A DNA stretch of 42,904 nucleotides from Gammaproteobacteria bacterium. GTDB lineage: Bacteria; Pseudomonadota; Gammaproteobacteria; Ga0077536. Numbering within the stretch: the first letter of the stretch is position 1; every line of letters begins with the position of its first letter. Position numbers and translations under genes: made by a program. The DNA lies in assembly GCA_020845935.1 (NCBI GenBank), contig JADLEV010000023.1, forward strand, positions 1 to 42,904, written 5' to 3'. Below the pieces are notes generated by a model. The model was not told the DNA's origin, did not search any database, and saw only the letters and a list, made by a program, of their open reading frames with translations. Of the stretch, positions 19,428 through 27,148 are shown piece by piece.

Positions 19428-19835
19428 ATGACTCCAGCGACCTACAACGACTATGTGGCGGCGTTCAACCGCCGCGATTACGACGCGATCTGTTCCTTCT
19501 TCGCGCCGGAAGTCGCGCTCCATTCGCTCGGCCACACGATCCGCCGACCGGACGGCATCCGCGCGTTCTACCGGTTCTTTCATCAGTATGTCGTCGAGAA
19601 CATCACCGTGACCGCGGCGGTCGGCGATGATCGCCACCTCTTCGCCGAAGGCGTGATGCGCCTGACCGGGTTGCAGGATTTGACGCAGGAGGTGTTGAGC
19701 GCACAGGGCTTTCCCCGCTTTACGCCGGTGCCGAAAGGGCTGTCGGTCGAGATCCCGCTGTTCCTGCATTACGACCTGAAGGACGGACTCGTCACGGAGA
19801 TCCGTTGCGCGGGCTACCTTCCTCCGGCACCGTGA
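19428..19835 (+). CDS. NTF2-like (SnoaL/ketosteroid isomerase-type) fold protein
   Basis: A small soluble protein of 135 residues with the cone-shaped NTF2-like fold: YVAAFNRRDYDAICSFFAPEV, then IRAFYRFFHQYV, then a strand-rich half ending LKDGLVTEIRCAGYL. Such proteins include isomerases, hydrolases and binding proteins, so no reaction can be named. An Asp/His pair expected for some enzymes is not clear. The ATG at 19428 was chosen by the domain start and a GAGA upstream. It is separated from the convergent selenoprotein gene by a 9-bp hairpin. Confidence 0.75.
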   Translation: MTPATYNDYVAAFNRRDYDAICSFFAPEVALHSLGHTIRRPDGIRAFYRFFHQYVVENITVTAAVGDDRHLFAEGVMRLTGLQDLTQEVLSAQGFPRFTPVPKGLSVEIPLFLHYDLKDGLVTEIRCAGYLPPAP

Positions 19836-19844
19836 GGCCGGGCA

Positions 19845-19868
19845 GGGGCAGACCTCCGTGTCTGCCCC
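19845..19868. terminator. 9-bp hairpin between convergent genes
   Basis: GGGGCAGAC and GTCTGCCCC pair perfectly around a six-base loop, between the stops of the NTF2-like gene (19835) and the selenoprotein gene (19881). No T-run follows on the plus strand (AAACC), so termination, if any, is not of the classic kind. Confidence 0.5.
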
Positions 19869-19880
19869 AAACCAGCCAAG

Positions 19881-21626
19881 CTACCGCCAATCATCGACCA
19901 GCACGCCGCGACCCAGGCGGAAATCGGTCGCGAACCACGTCGTCTGTACCGCGCCGCCGACGACGACGACCTGAATCGCGCCAGGATTGTTGAAGGGCTT
20001 GATCAACGCGTCGCCCGGCAGCTTGCGCCAGGTGGCATAGGGTTCGAGACCCTGCAGCGCCATCGCGATATTGGAGGTCGTAATGACGCCGTTGCCCCAG
20101 TAGGACGCGACCGTCTTGTCGACATTCTCCGACAGCCACTGGCTGAGTTGCTGCTTGGTCTTGAAGCCGTTGACGTCCTTCAGCAACTGCGCCACGGTCG
20201 GATCGACGAAGATGGTGGCACCGGAGCCGCTGCCCGACAGCGCCCGCATGTAATCGCGGATCAGCTGGTGCGCCGGATAGCTCGGCTGCACCTCACCGAG
20301 GCTCGAGATGTAGCTCCAGCCGGTGCCGGTGGTCACCACGCTGTCGGTCGGCTTGAAACCCATCTGCACGTGCAGCGGTTGCCAGCCTTCCGGCAACAGA
20401 TCCTCGTTCTCGGCTATGGTCAGGCTGTTGTATTGCAGGTTGTTGCCGAGGGACTCCCAGGCGGTGACGTTGTTGCGCATGTCACCTGCGGTCTTCGAGA
20501 TCAGCGTGAAGAAGCGGCCGATCACCGAGTTCGCCTCGTTGTATGGCCCCATCGCATTGGTACCGGCGTTCATGCCGAGCTCCTTCGCAATCGGACCATT
20601 GACGACGATCGTGTTCGCCATCGACGAGGTCGAGGTCGCGAACGGCGCGCGCGTCGAGAGTGCCAGCAGCAGCGGCATGTACTTCGGTTTAGCGCCCGCC
20701 ATCACCGCGTGGATCGCGACCTTCTCGACCGTCAGATCGCGCGCACCACCGGGAAAGGTCACGGTCCGGATCAATTCATCCGCTTTGTGACTGGTGCCGG
20801 TCAGCATCCTTTTGACGCGTTCTTCCGTCGGCAGAATGATCGGGTTGTAGTCGGTCCACTCGCGATCCTTGAAGAGTTGCTGCAGGTTCTCCTCGGTGTC
20901 GGCCGGCAGCAACCGTGGCTCAATCGATGCCATGTCACCGGCGGTCGTCACCACCCGCTCCTCGGCGGTCAGTGGCTTGGTCAACGCGATCTCGATCGCT
21001 TCCATCATCGGCTTGCCGGACAGCGGCTCCGGACCGCGGACATACGCCTTGTGCACCGCCTTCGGCTGGCCGGTGATTGGGAAGGGGACCGCGACATAGC
21101 GGACCGGCATGCCATTGGTGTACTTGAAGTCGTAACCGATGGCGTAGCTGACGATGTTGGAGCCCGACAGGGCGACGGTGGGGACTTTAAGCAACTCCAG
21201 GCTGCGGGCGTGTCGGCTCACGGCCGACGCACAGCCGTTTCATTGCGCAATGCCGACGATGGCGGCATCTCCCTTCTCGTCGATCTCCTTCCACAATGCC
21301 GGATCGTCGCTGAACATGTTGTCCTTGGTGCGGCGCAGCTCGGTCTTCACGCTCGGCATGTTCTCCTTGAACCAGGCCTGCATTTCCTCGAGCACGCTGT
21401 AGCCGCCTTCCGGCCCGCCCCATTGAATGTCGACCAGGTAGATGGTCTTGCCTTCCAGCGTATCGAGCCGCTCGCTGAGCGCTTGCCGCTTCGCGAGCTT
21501 GCTCGGCATGGCCGGGTTCATCACGGTAATCTTTGGTTCGGCGGTGATGCCGTCGGGTGCATACGCGGTGAACGCGGATGCCGCAAACGCGATCAGCAGC
21601 GCCGAGGATCGGTAGCTACGTTTCAT
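19881..21626 (-). CDS. Exported UGSC-family selenoprotein with in-frame TGA (Sec129)
   Basis: One frame of 582 codons interrupted only by TGA at 21240-21242, codon 129. Read as selenocysteine, the protein has 581 residues. Residues 1-23 are a signal peptide (MKRSYRSSALLIAFAASAFT). The first domain ends with DAAIVGIAQ-U-NGC, giving a UxxC redox motif (Sec129, Cys132) at the place where UGSC-type proteins carry U/C-G-S-C. It continues VPTVALSGSN and YTNGMPVRYV. The C-terminal half (AIHAVMAGAKPKYMPLLLA, then IVVNGPIAKELGMNAGTNAMG) matches the second part of longer family members as I remember them. The ATG at 21626 has GGAGGG five bases upstream. The role is unknown; a thiol/selenol redox activity in the periplasm is likely from the motif. 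Conventional gene calling would give two genes, the second falsely starting at a GTG (21221) inside the hairpin. A nonsense mutation is the alternative. Confidence 0.8.
21208..21232 (-). promoter_or_regulatory. Candidate bacterial SECIS element
   Basis: Directly 3' of the TGA, GUCGGC (21223-21228) pairs with GCCGAC (21212-21217) around the loop CGUGA. Below a single C/A mismatch, GUG pairs with CGC for three more pairs. The apical loop begins 17 bases after the UGA and has a G within its first two bases, with a GU inside. These agree with the known bacterial SECIS rules (loop 16-37 bases from UGA, G in the first two loop positions). SelB binding is inferred. Confidence 0.7.
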
Positions 21627-21828
21627 GTTGCCCTCCAGTTGACGAGTCGAATGCCGGCTGGGCACTCGCAGCCTGTCGGACCGGGCGCCAGCGGCGCCGC
21701 TTGGGCCTGCGATTCGCAGCCGGCACCAAGCTCGCGACGCTGGAACCGGCGCGGCGAGCTGCCGGGCACCAGGGGCCCTTATGCTACGCTACCTCTGGAC
21801 TTTGCGGTTACGACCTCACGAACGCCCG

Positions 21829-22701
21829 ATGGCGAAGCAGGCACATCATTATTTCTGGCTGTCGACTGCGGCTGCTCTCGCCACCATCACGCTGAAGATG
21901 CTGGCCTGGCGCCTGACCGGGTCGATCAGTCTTGCCTCGGATGCGATGGAGTCGCTGGTCAATCTCGCGGCGGCCCTGTTTGCGCTGTGGATGATCCTCG
22001 TCGCCAAGGTCCCACCCGACGACGACCACCCGCTCGGGCACAGCAAGGCCGAGTATTTCTCGAGCGGCTTCGAAGGGGTCCTGATCCTGCTGGCGGCCTG
22101 CGCGATCCTGTGGGCCGCGGTTGGCCGCCTGTTGGCACCGGCGCCGCTCACCGCGCTGGATTTGGGACTCGCGCTTTCGGTCGTGAGCAGCGGCATCAAT
22201 CTAATGGTCGCTCTCATCATGCGCCGCGCCGCGGTCCGCTACCGATCGATCGCGATCGAAGCCGGTTCGAAGCATCTGCTGACCGATGTCTGGACTTCGG
22301 CCGGCGTCATCGTCGGCGTCGCACTGGTGCAGTTCACCGGCTGGCTGTGGCTTGATCCAGCGGTCGCGATCCTGGTCGCCTGCCACATCCTGCGCGACGG
22401 CGTGAATCTCGTGCGGGCGAGCGTGCTTGGCCTGATGGATGCCGCACTGAGTCCAACCGATCTGCAGGTGGTGCAGGCGGTGCTCGATCGGCTGGGCAGC
22501 GACGAGGTCTCGTTTGCCAATCTGCGCACGCGCCGCGCCGGTTACCGCAACTTCGTCTATGTCGACGTGCTCGTACCCGGAGACTGGTCCGTCCGCCGTA
22601 CCCACGTTCTGCTCGATCGGATCGAAGCGGAAATCACCGCGGGATTGCCGGACACCATCGTCATGACCCACGCCGAACCCGCCCCGGGCACTTGGCAATG
22701 A
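21829..22701 (+). CDS. Cation diffusion facilitator family transporter
   Basis: A metal-ion/proton antiporter of the inner membrane, about 290 residues, with six predicted membrane helices and a cytosolic C-terminal domain. Family features: SISLASDAMESLVNLAAA in helix 2, DDDHPLGHSKAEYFSSGFEG after helix 2, and SKHLLTDVWTSAGVIVGV in helix 5 with the HxxxD metal pair. The helix 2 site reads ESLVN where FieF/YiiP has DSLVD, so metal choice cannot be transferred from YiiP. The ATG at 21829 starts the conserved part. An ATG at 21781 is in frame, but TATGCT there may be a -10 box. It is divergent from the selenoprotein gene. Confidence 0.9.
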   Translation: MAKQAHHYFWLSTAAALATITLKMLAWRLTGSISLASDAMESLVNLAAALFALWMILVAKVPPDDDHPLGHSKAEYFSSGFEGVLILLAACAILWAAVGRLLAPAPLTALDLGLALSVVSSGINLMVALIMRRAAVRYRSIAIEAGSKHLLTDVWTSAGVIVGVALVQFTGWLWLDPAVAILVACHILRDGVNLVRASVLGLMDAALSPTDLQVVQAVLDRLGSDEVSFANLRTRRAGYRNFVYVDVLVPGDWSVRRTHVLLDRIEAEITAGLPDTIVMTHAEPAPGTWQ

Positions 22702-22871
22702 CCAAAGCACCGGAGCGCCGACTGCGGCCCGCGAAAAGAGAACTTCAGCGGGATTCCGGGCGGCGCAGGGCCGTGGCCAAAGGGAAGTGGCAACTCAACC
22801 CGCGCCAGTTCCAGGATCGACAAAACTGAAGACCCTGCTTATCCTTCCTTACGTTCGCTTCAGGTGACCCC

Positions 22872-23945
22872 TTGAAAGACTCGACGATATCGTCACACGG
22901 ACTCGCCTCCTTCGCCCTCGCGCTCGTCTTGGCAACGTCCTTCTCGCTGCCGGCCCAATCGGCCGAGCGCCCCGCCGATGTGCTGGGGTTTGCCTTCATC
23001 GGCCACCATGTTTCCGACCTGGAGAAGTCCATCGCCTTCTTCGAGGCCATCGACTTCAAGGTGATCGAAGGGCCGACTTCCTGGGTCGTCGACGAGGCGC
23101 TGAATCGGCTCGGCAACACTCCGGGAGCGGAAACGCGCACCGCCGTCATGCAGGTGCAAAGCTCCGTCTCCGACGTCCCCTTCAACCTCGTGCTGCGTCA
23201 ATACCGCGGCATCGAGCGCCAGGATTGGAGCACGCTCCATTCCTGGGATCTGCTCTCGAGCCATATCGACCTGACCATCGAGGGCAGCGTCAGCCCGCTG
23301 CTGGACAAGCTCGAAGCGATGAACATGCTGGTGATGCCGGAAGTCCAGGGACTTCCCAACGAACGAACCGTGCCCGGCGATTTCCGCCGCTTCGCCTTCA
23401 TCCAGGATCCCGACGGGCTCCTCATCGAGTACTTCGGGAAGGCGTCGGATCCGCCCGCGCAGCCGCTGGTCTCCAATTCCACGGCCACCAACGCCAACGT
23501 CGACCGCTGGGGCAAGCAGGCCGGCTTCAATCACTACGCCACCAACGTCATCGATCCGGAGACGGCCCAGGATTTCTACGTGAAGGTCTTCGGCGGCGAC
23601 TATCCGGAACTGGAAGGCCGTCGCGGTGAGAGCGCCCAGATCATGATGCACGGCTGGTTTCCGCAGGCCACCACCGAGGAGAACCTCCGCCTCGAGCTGA
23701 TCTATTTCGCGCGGAACGAAGGCAAGAGCGCTCCACCGATCAAATTCCAGGACATCAACGCCAATTTCGCCGGCTTCCAGGTCAGCAACATCGAAACCGC
23801 CTATGCGCGAGCCAAGGAGCACGGCGCCATCACCGTCACCCAAGGCGGCATCATTGACTTCCATGGGGATAGGGCCGTGTTGATTCGTGATCCTGACGTG
23901 GGCGGCTACCTCATGCTGGGGCAGCCCGCCCGTCGGACGCAGTGA
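22872..23945 (+). CDS. Exported two-domain VOC (glyoxalase/dioxygenase-like) protein
   Basis: A 357-residue protein with a signal peptide (LASFALALVLATSFSLPAQSA) and two vicinal oxygen chelate domains, about 38-190 and 218-352. Domain 1 has GHHVSDLEKSIAFFEA, SHIDLTIEG and FIQDPDGLLIEYFG; domain 2 has NHYATNVIDPETAQDFY, FAGFQVSNIETAYARA and LIRDPDVGGYLMLG. Metal-ligand candidates (H in GHHV, E in IEYF) are kept in domain 1, less clearly in domain 2. VOC proteins include glyoxalases, extradiol dioxygenases and resistance proteins; export is unusual, and the substrate cannot be told. The start is TTG (22872), with AGGTGA just upstream and no ATG before the signal peptide. Confidence 0.85.
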   Translation: MKDSTISSHGLASFALALVLATSFSLPAQSAERPADVLGFAFIGHHVSDLEKSIAFFEAIDFKVIEGPTSWVVDEALNRLGNTPGAETRTAVMQVQSSVSDVPFNLVLRQYRGIERQDWSTLHSWDLLSSHIDLTIEGSVSPLLDKLEAMNMLVMPEVQGLPNERTVPGDFRRFAFIQDPDGLLIEYFGKASDPPAQPLVSNSTATNANVDRWGKQAGFNHYATNVIDPETAQDFYVKVFGGDYPELEGRRGESAQIMMHGWFPQATTEENLRLELIYFARNEGKSAPPIKFQDINANFAGFQVSNIETAYARAKEHGAITVTQGGIIDFHGDRAVLIRDPDVGGYLMLGQPARRTQ

Positions 23946-23983
23946 CCGGCACGCCGTATTCAACGGGGTCAGCCTGAGGAGTC

Positions 23984-24295
23984 TTGTCCTCGCTTCCCCC
24001 GTCGCCCTCGCCGCGATTGCCCGAGGCCGACAGGCTGGCAGCCGGGACGATTCATGTGGTGGTGGCGGTGGCCACCTCGACGGCCTTCACGAACGGCATG
24101 CCCGGCTTACGCATCGTGTTTGCGCCGCATCCCGTCACCGGGTGCACCACCGCGGAATCCACCGCGTATCTCCAGGGCAACGATCCGGTCAGCGGCGATC
24201 CGATGCTGGCGGGGGTCCTCACCGGGTTGACGGGCAAACTGGCCAGGCAGGACAGACAGTCCGGCATCCTCGGGTGCGGGGAATGGCGACGATGA
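23984..24295 (+). pseudogene. Fragment of a second UGSC-family gene
   Basis: The frame contains VVVAVATSTAFTNGMP, then RIVFAPHPVTGCTTAES and LQGNDPVSGDPM. This matches by eye the stretch after the Sec motif in the protein encoded at 19881-21626 (YTNGMPVRYVAVPFPITG, then VRGPEPLSGKPMMEAI). The N-terminal domain with the U/CxxC motif and the whole C-terminal half are missing, and the first 20 residues look unrelated. About 50 residues align, so I read it as the remnant of a paralogue. A small functional protein is possible but unlikely. Confidence 0.5.
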
Positions 24296-24372
24296 GGTTC
24301 GGCTCGTCGGCCGCGAAGCCGTGAAGCAGCTGCGCCCGCGATCGGCATTTCCCGGAATAAAAGATGCACGCG

Positions 24373-24390
24373 CGCCGCCGGGAGGCGGCG
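24373..24390 (-). terminator. Possible terminator of the lipase gene
   Basis: CGCCGCC and GGCGGCG form a 7-bp stem with a four-base loop just past the lipase stop. On the minus strand a TTTTATT lies ten bases further on, too far for a classic intrinsic terminator. Confidence 0.35.
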
Positions 24391-24394
24391 GGTT

Positions 24395-25312
24395 TCAGGC
24401 GTTGCTCAGCAGTTCGAGCTGTTCCAGCAGCGTCCGGCGGAGCGGCGGGGAAAAGGCCATTTCGAGATGGCCGATGCCGGTGAGCGCGACGGTCCGGGCG
24501 CCCTCGAACCGGGCGCTGTCCTGCGGCATCACGAAGTTGTCGTGGCAGCTGTAGATGGCCACGCACGGCGGGGCATCACCCGGCTGCGTGATGGTCGCGA
24601 GCCAGGGACTGCCCGGCAGCATCTGCCGGGCGTTCGGACCGACGCCCAGCACCGCGAGCCGGCTGCCGTGATGCGGCGAGCCGAGCGTGATCAGCGCGGC
24701 GACGCCGGCGCCGCCATACCGCTGCAGGCAGGCGCGTGCGACCAGCCCACCCATGCTGTGGCCGATCACGATGACCCGCGCGCTGCCCGTCCGCGCGCGG
24801 ATCTCGTCGATCCGCTGCATGACCTGCGGCACGTTACCGTCCACGGCGCCGAACGCCGGACGCAGGCTGATCGTCGCGACCTGCCAGCCGGCACGTTCGA
24901 GATGGGAACGCAGCCGCCACCAATACCCACGGTTGCACAGGTACCCGTGAATCAACAGCAGCGGCGGGCGCCCACCGCCGCGGGGCGTGAGCCGGTCGGG
25001 GCGCATCAGGCAGCGCTCGAACGGCATCACGATCGAAAACAGCACGAACAGCGCGCCGAGTTCGCGCAGGAACATCATGATCGACTGCCGTGACGAGATC
25101 GTGCACGCCCGGGCCAGCGGCGCGCGAAAGATCCAGGCGAACACGAACGTCACGCCGACGATGGCGGCGCGCACGCCGCAGGCGAGCAACAGCAGCAACG
25201 CACCGATGCGTCCCCAGTTCCAGTCCGGCAGCTGCATCAGCACGCCGGCGACAACGAGATAGACGCCCGTCTCGCCAAGCAGGATCCAGCGCAGCAGCGT
25301 CGTGGTGGTCAC
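24395..25312 (-). CDS. Membrane-anchored alpha/beta-hydrolase (lipase/esterase-like)
   Basis: A 305-residue protein. Residues 1-100 contain three or four hydrophobic segments (LLGETGVYLVVAGVLM, IGALLLLLACGVRAAIVGVTFVF, LGALFVLFSIVM). The rest is an alpha/beta-hydrolase with LLIHGYLCNRGYWW (oxyanion region, 120-132), nucleophile S186 in GHSMGG, likely acid D258 (SCHDNF) and H282 (GIGHLEM), a full triad. LGSPHHGSRLA after the nucleophile is typical of triacylglycerol lipases and lipid esterases. The start is GTG at 25312 and overlaps the stop of a 26-codon frame (GTGA). The substrate is not known; a membrane-facing lipid ester is plausible. Confidence 0.85.
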   Translation of the reverse strand: MTTTTLLRWILLGETGVYLVVAGVLMQLPDWNWGRIGALLLLLACGVRAAIVGVTFVFAWIFRAPLARACTISSRQSIMMFLRELGALFVLFSIVMPFERCLMRPDRLTPRGGGRPPLLLIHGYLCNRGYWWRLRSHLERAGWQVATISLRPAFGAVDGNVPQVMQRIDEIRARTGSARVIVIGHSMGGLVARACLQRYGGAGVAALITLGSPHHGSRLAVLGVGPNARQMLPGSPWLATITQPGDAPPCVAIYSCHDNFVMPQDSARFEGARTVALTGIGHLEMAFSPPLRRTLLEQLELLSNA

Positions 25313-25389
25313 CGCGGCAACCGCTCGAGGTCGGCCGGCCGCGGGTCAGGACGCAGCCGCGCTTTGCCGCGGATACGTTGTGTCGTCAT
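25309..25389 (-). CDS. 26-residue upstream reading frame, possibly coupled to the lipase gene
   Basis: ATG at 25389, stop at 25309-25311, encoding a basic, proline-rich peptide (MTTQRIRGKARLRPDP and ten more). It has the better ribosome binding site of the pair: GAGGAG seven bases before the ATG. The lipase GTG has no clear site of its own and overlaps this stop as GTGA. It may serve as a leader whose translation feeds ribosomes into the lipase gene. The peptide itself resembles nothing I know. Confidence 0.45.
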   Translation of the reverse strand: MTTQRIRGKARLRPDPRPADLERLPR

Positions 25390-25441
25390 CGTCAGTCTCC
25401 TCTCCCGATGGGCGCGTCAAGAATCCTTACACGCGCAGAAC

Positions 25442-25792
25442 GATCTGCTGGGCCTGTCGTTCAACGTTGGCAGCCACGATCTTCTCATCGTGCAGCTGGA
25501 CATCTCGTCCATCGACCTGAATTTCTGGGGTGGTCCGTTCGTGGTCCGCATCGAGGAACACGTTCACCTGGACCAACCACATCGTCGGCCTCGACGCGAC
25601 CGGCAATAGCAACACGTGACACTGCAGATCGACGAGCTGGTCGGCGGCTATGCCGCGCTCGACAATTTCCGTATCGCTGCTTCCGACACGTCCGGCGACG
25701 TCGGCAATCCCGTACCGGAACCGGTGTCCTGCGGCTTGCTGGGTCTCGGACTGGCGGCCTGCGCCGCGGCACGCCGCCGGCGTTCGCGCTGA
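25442..25792 (+). pseudogene. Decayed PEP-CTERM protein gene
   Basis: Three pieces of one protein lie in order but in different plus-strand frames. First is LLGLSFNVGSHDLLIVQL with DISSIDLNFWGGPF, then NTFTWTNHIVGLDATGNSN, then TLQIDELVGGYAALDNFRIA ending VPEPVSCGLLGLGLAACAAARRRR and TGA at 25792. The last piece is a full PEP-CTERM tag (VPEP, hydrophobic stretch, arginine cluster). The frame shifts near 25545-25565 and again near 25613, and the first junction seems to lack perhaps 50 codons compared with relatives as I remember them. No signal peptide is found upstream. Convergent with the lipase leader region. Confidence 0.65.
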
Positions 25793-25858
25793 GGGTCCAC
25801 CACGCAGCAGGGGCATGATGCGGCGCGCTGGCCGCAGCACGCGTCCCCACCGCCGGTG

Positions 25859-27148
25859 TCAGCGTTTCCGCTCGCGCGCGATTGCGCGATGACCTATGTC
25901 CGTGCGATGGAATTCGTCCGGCCAGTGAATCTGGCGGATGCGCCGATAGGCACGCTCCTGCGCGATGCCGACGCTTTCGCCGAGCGCGCAGACGCAAAGG
26001 ACGCGGCCGCCGCTGGTGCGGACTGCGCCGGCGTCGAGCACGGTCCCGGCGTGGAAGACCTTGCAGTCGGCGCCATTGCCGTGTTCCAGTCCCTCGATCG
26101 CGTCGCCGGTGCGGTATGACCCGGGATAACCGCCCGCGGCGAGCACCACACCGAGCGCGGCGCGCGGATCCCAATCGAGACGCTGTCCGCCCAGCGTGCC
26201 GTCGCAGGCGGCGAGACACAGCACCGCGAAGTCGCTGCGCAGCCGCATCAGGATCGGTTGCGTTTCCGGATCGCCGAAGCGGCAGTTGAACTCGAGCACG
26301 CGTGGCGTACCGTCTTCGCCGATCATCAGCCCCGCGTAGAGGAAGCCGCGATAGCGGATGCCGTCCGCCGCGAGGCCGCGCAGCGTTGGCCGGATCACCT
26401 CGTCCATGATGCGCGCGTGCATCGCATCATCCACCACCGGCGCCGGAGAATAGGCGCCCATACCGCCGGTGTTCGGACCACGGTCGCCGTCGTCGCGCGC
26501 CTTGTGGTCCTGCGCACTGGCAAACGCCACGACATCCTGCCCATCGACCAGACAGATGAAGCTCGCCTCCTCACCGCGCAGAAACTCCTCGATCACGATG
26601 CGCTGGCCGGCGGCGCCGAACGCGGCGTCGGCCAGCATCGCGGCAATCGCGTCATCACCCTCGGTGCGCGTTTCGGCGATCACGACGCCCTTGCCGGCGG
26701 CGAGCCCATCGGCCTTGATCACGATCGGCAGCGCCCGGCCGCGGAGATAGGCGCGTGCTTCCTCCGGGTCGGTGAAGGTCGCAAATGCCGCGGTCGGAAT
26801 GTGGTGGCGTGCGAGGAACGCCTTGGCGAAGCTCTTCGAGCCTTCGAGCTGCGCCGCTGCACGCGTCGGCCCGAGGCACTTCAGTCCGGACGCGACGAAC
26901 GCATCGACGATTCCGGCGACCAGTGGCACTTCCGGCCCGATCACGGTCAGGTCAACGCGCTCTGCCTGCGCGCAGGCGATGAGTGCGGCGATGTCACCGA
27001 CGTCGATCGCGCGATTCTCGACCTTGGGCTCGGTCGCGGTACCGGCATTGCCCGGCGCGACGAAGACCCGCGTGACCCGCGGCGATTGCGCGAGCTTCCA
27101 GGCCAGCGCATGTTCGCGGCCACCGCCGCCCACGACCAGGACGCGCAT
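25859..27148 (-). CDS. purD: Phosphoribosylamine--glycine ligase (GAR synthetase)
   Basis: PurD joins glycine to phosphoribosylamine with ATP, the second step of purine synthesis. It is 429 residues, as expected. ATP-grasp features: N-terminal [47 protein letters not shown] near residue 150, [23 protein letters not shown] near 215 and [13 protein letters not shown] near 290. The ATG at 27148 shares one base with the purH stop (TGATG). A much longer open frame upstream in the same phase is a shadow of purH. Confidence 0.98.
   Translation of the reverse strand: MRVLVVGGGGREHALAWKLAQSPRVTRVFVAPGNAGTATEPKVENRAIDVGDIAALIACAQAERVDLTVIGPEVPLVAGIVDAFVASGLKCLGPTRAAAQLEGSKSFAKAFLARHHIPTAAFATFTDPEEARAYLRGRALPIVIKADGLAAGKGVVIAETRTEGDDAIAAMLADAAFGAAGQRIVIEEFLRGEEASFICLVDGQDVVAFASAQDHKARDDGDRGPNTGGMGAYSPAPVVDDAMHARIMDEVIRPTLRGLAADGIRYRGFLYAGLMIGEDGTPRVLEFNCRFGDPETQPILMRLRSDFAVLCLAACDGTLGGQRLDWDPRAALGVVLAAGGYPGSYRTGDAIEGLEHGNGADCKVFHAGTVLDAGAVRTSGGRVLCVCALGESVGIAQERAYRRIRQIHWPDEFHRTDIGHRAIARERKR

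Noticed and set aside
20148-22355. 735-codon plus-strand frame across the selenoprotein gene
   Set aside because: The minus strand has the recognisable domains and a signal peptide; this frame has none and overlaps the CDF gene in another phase.
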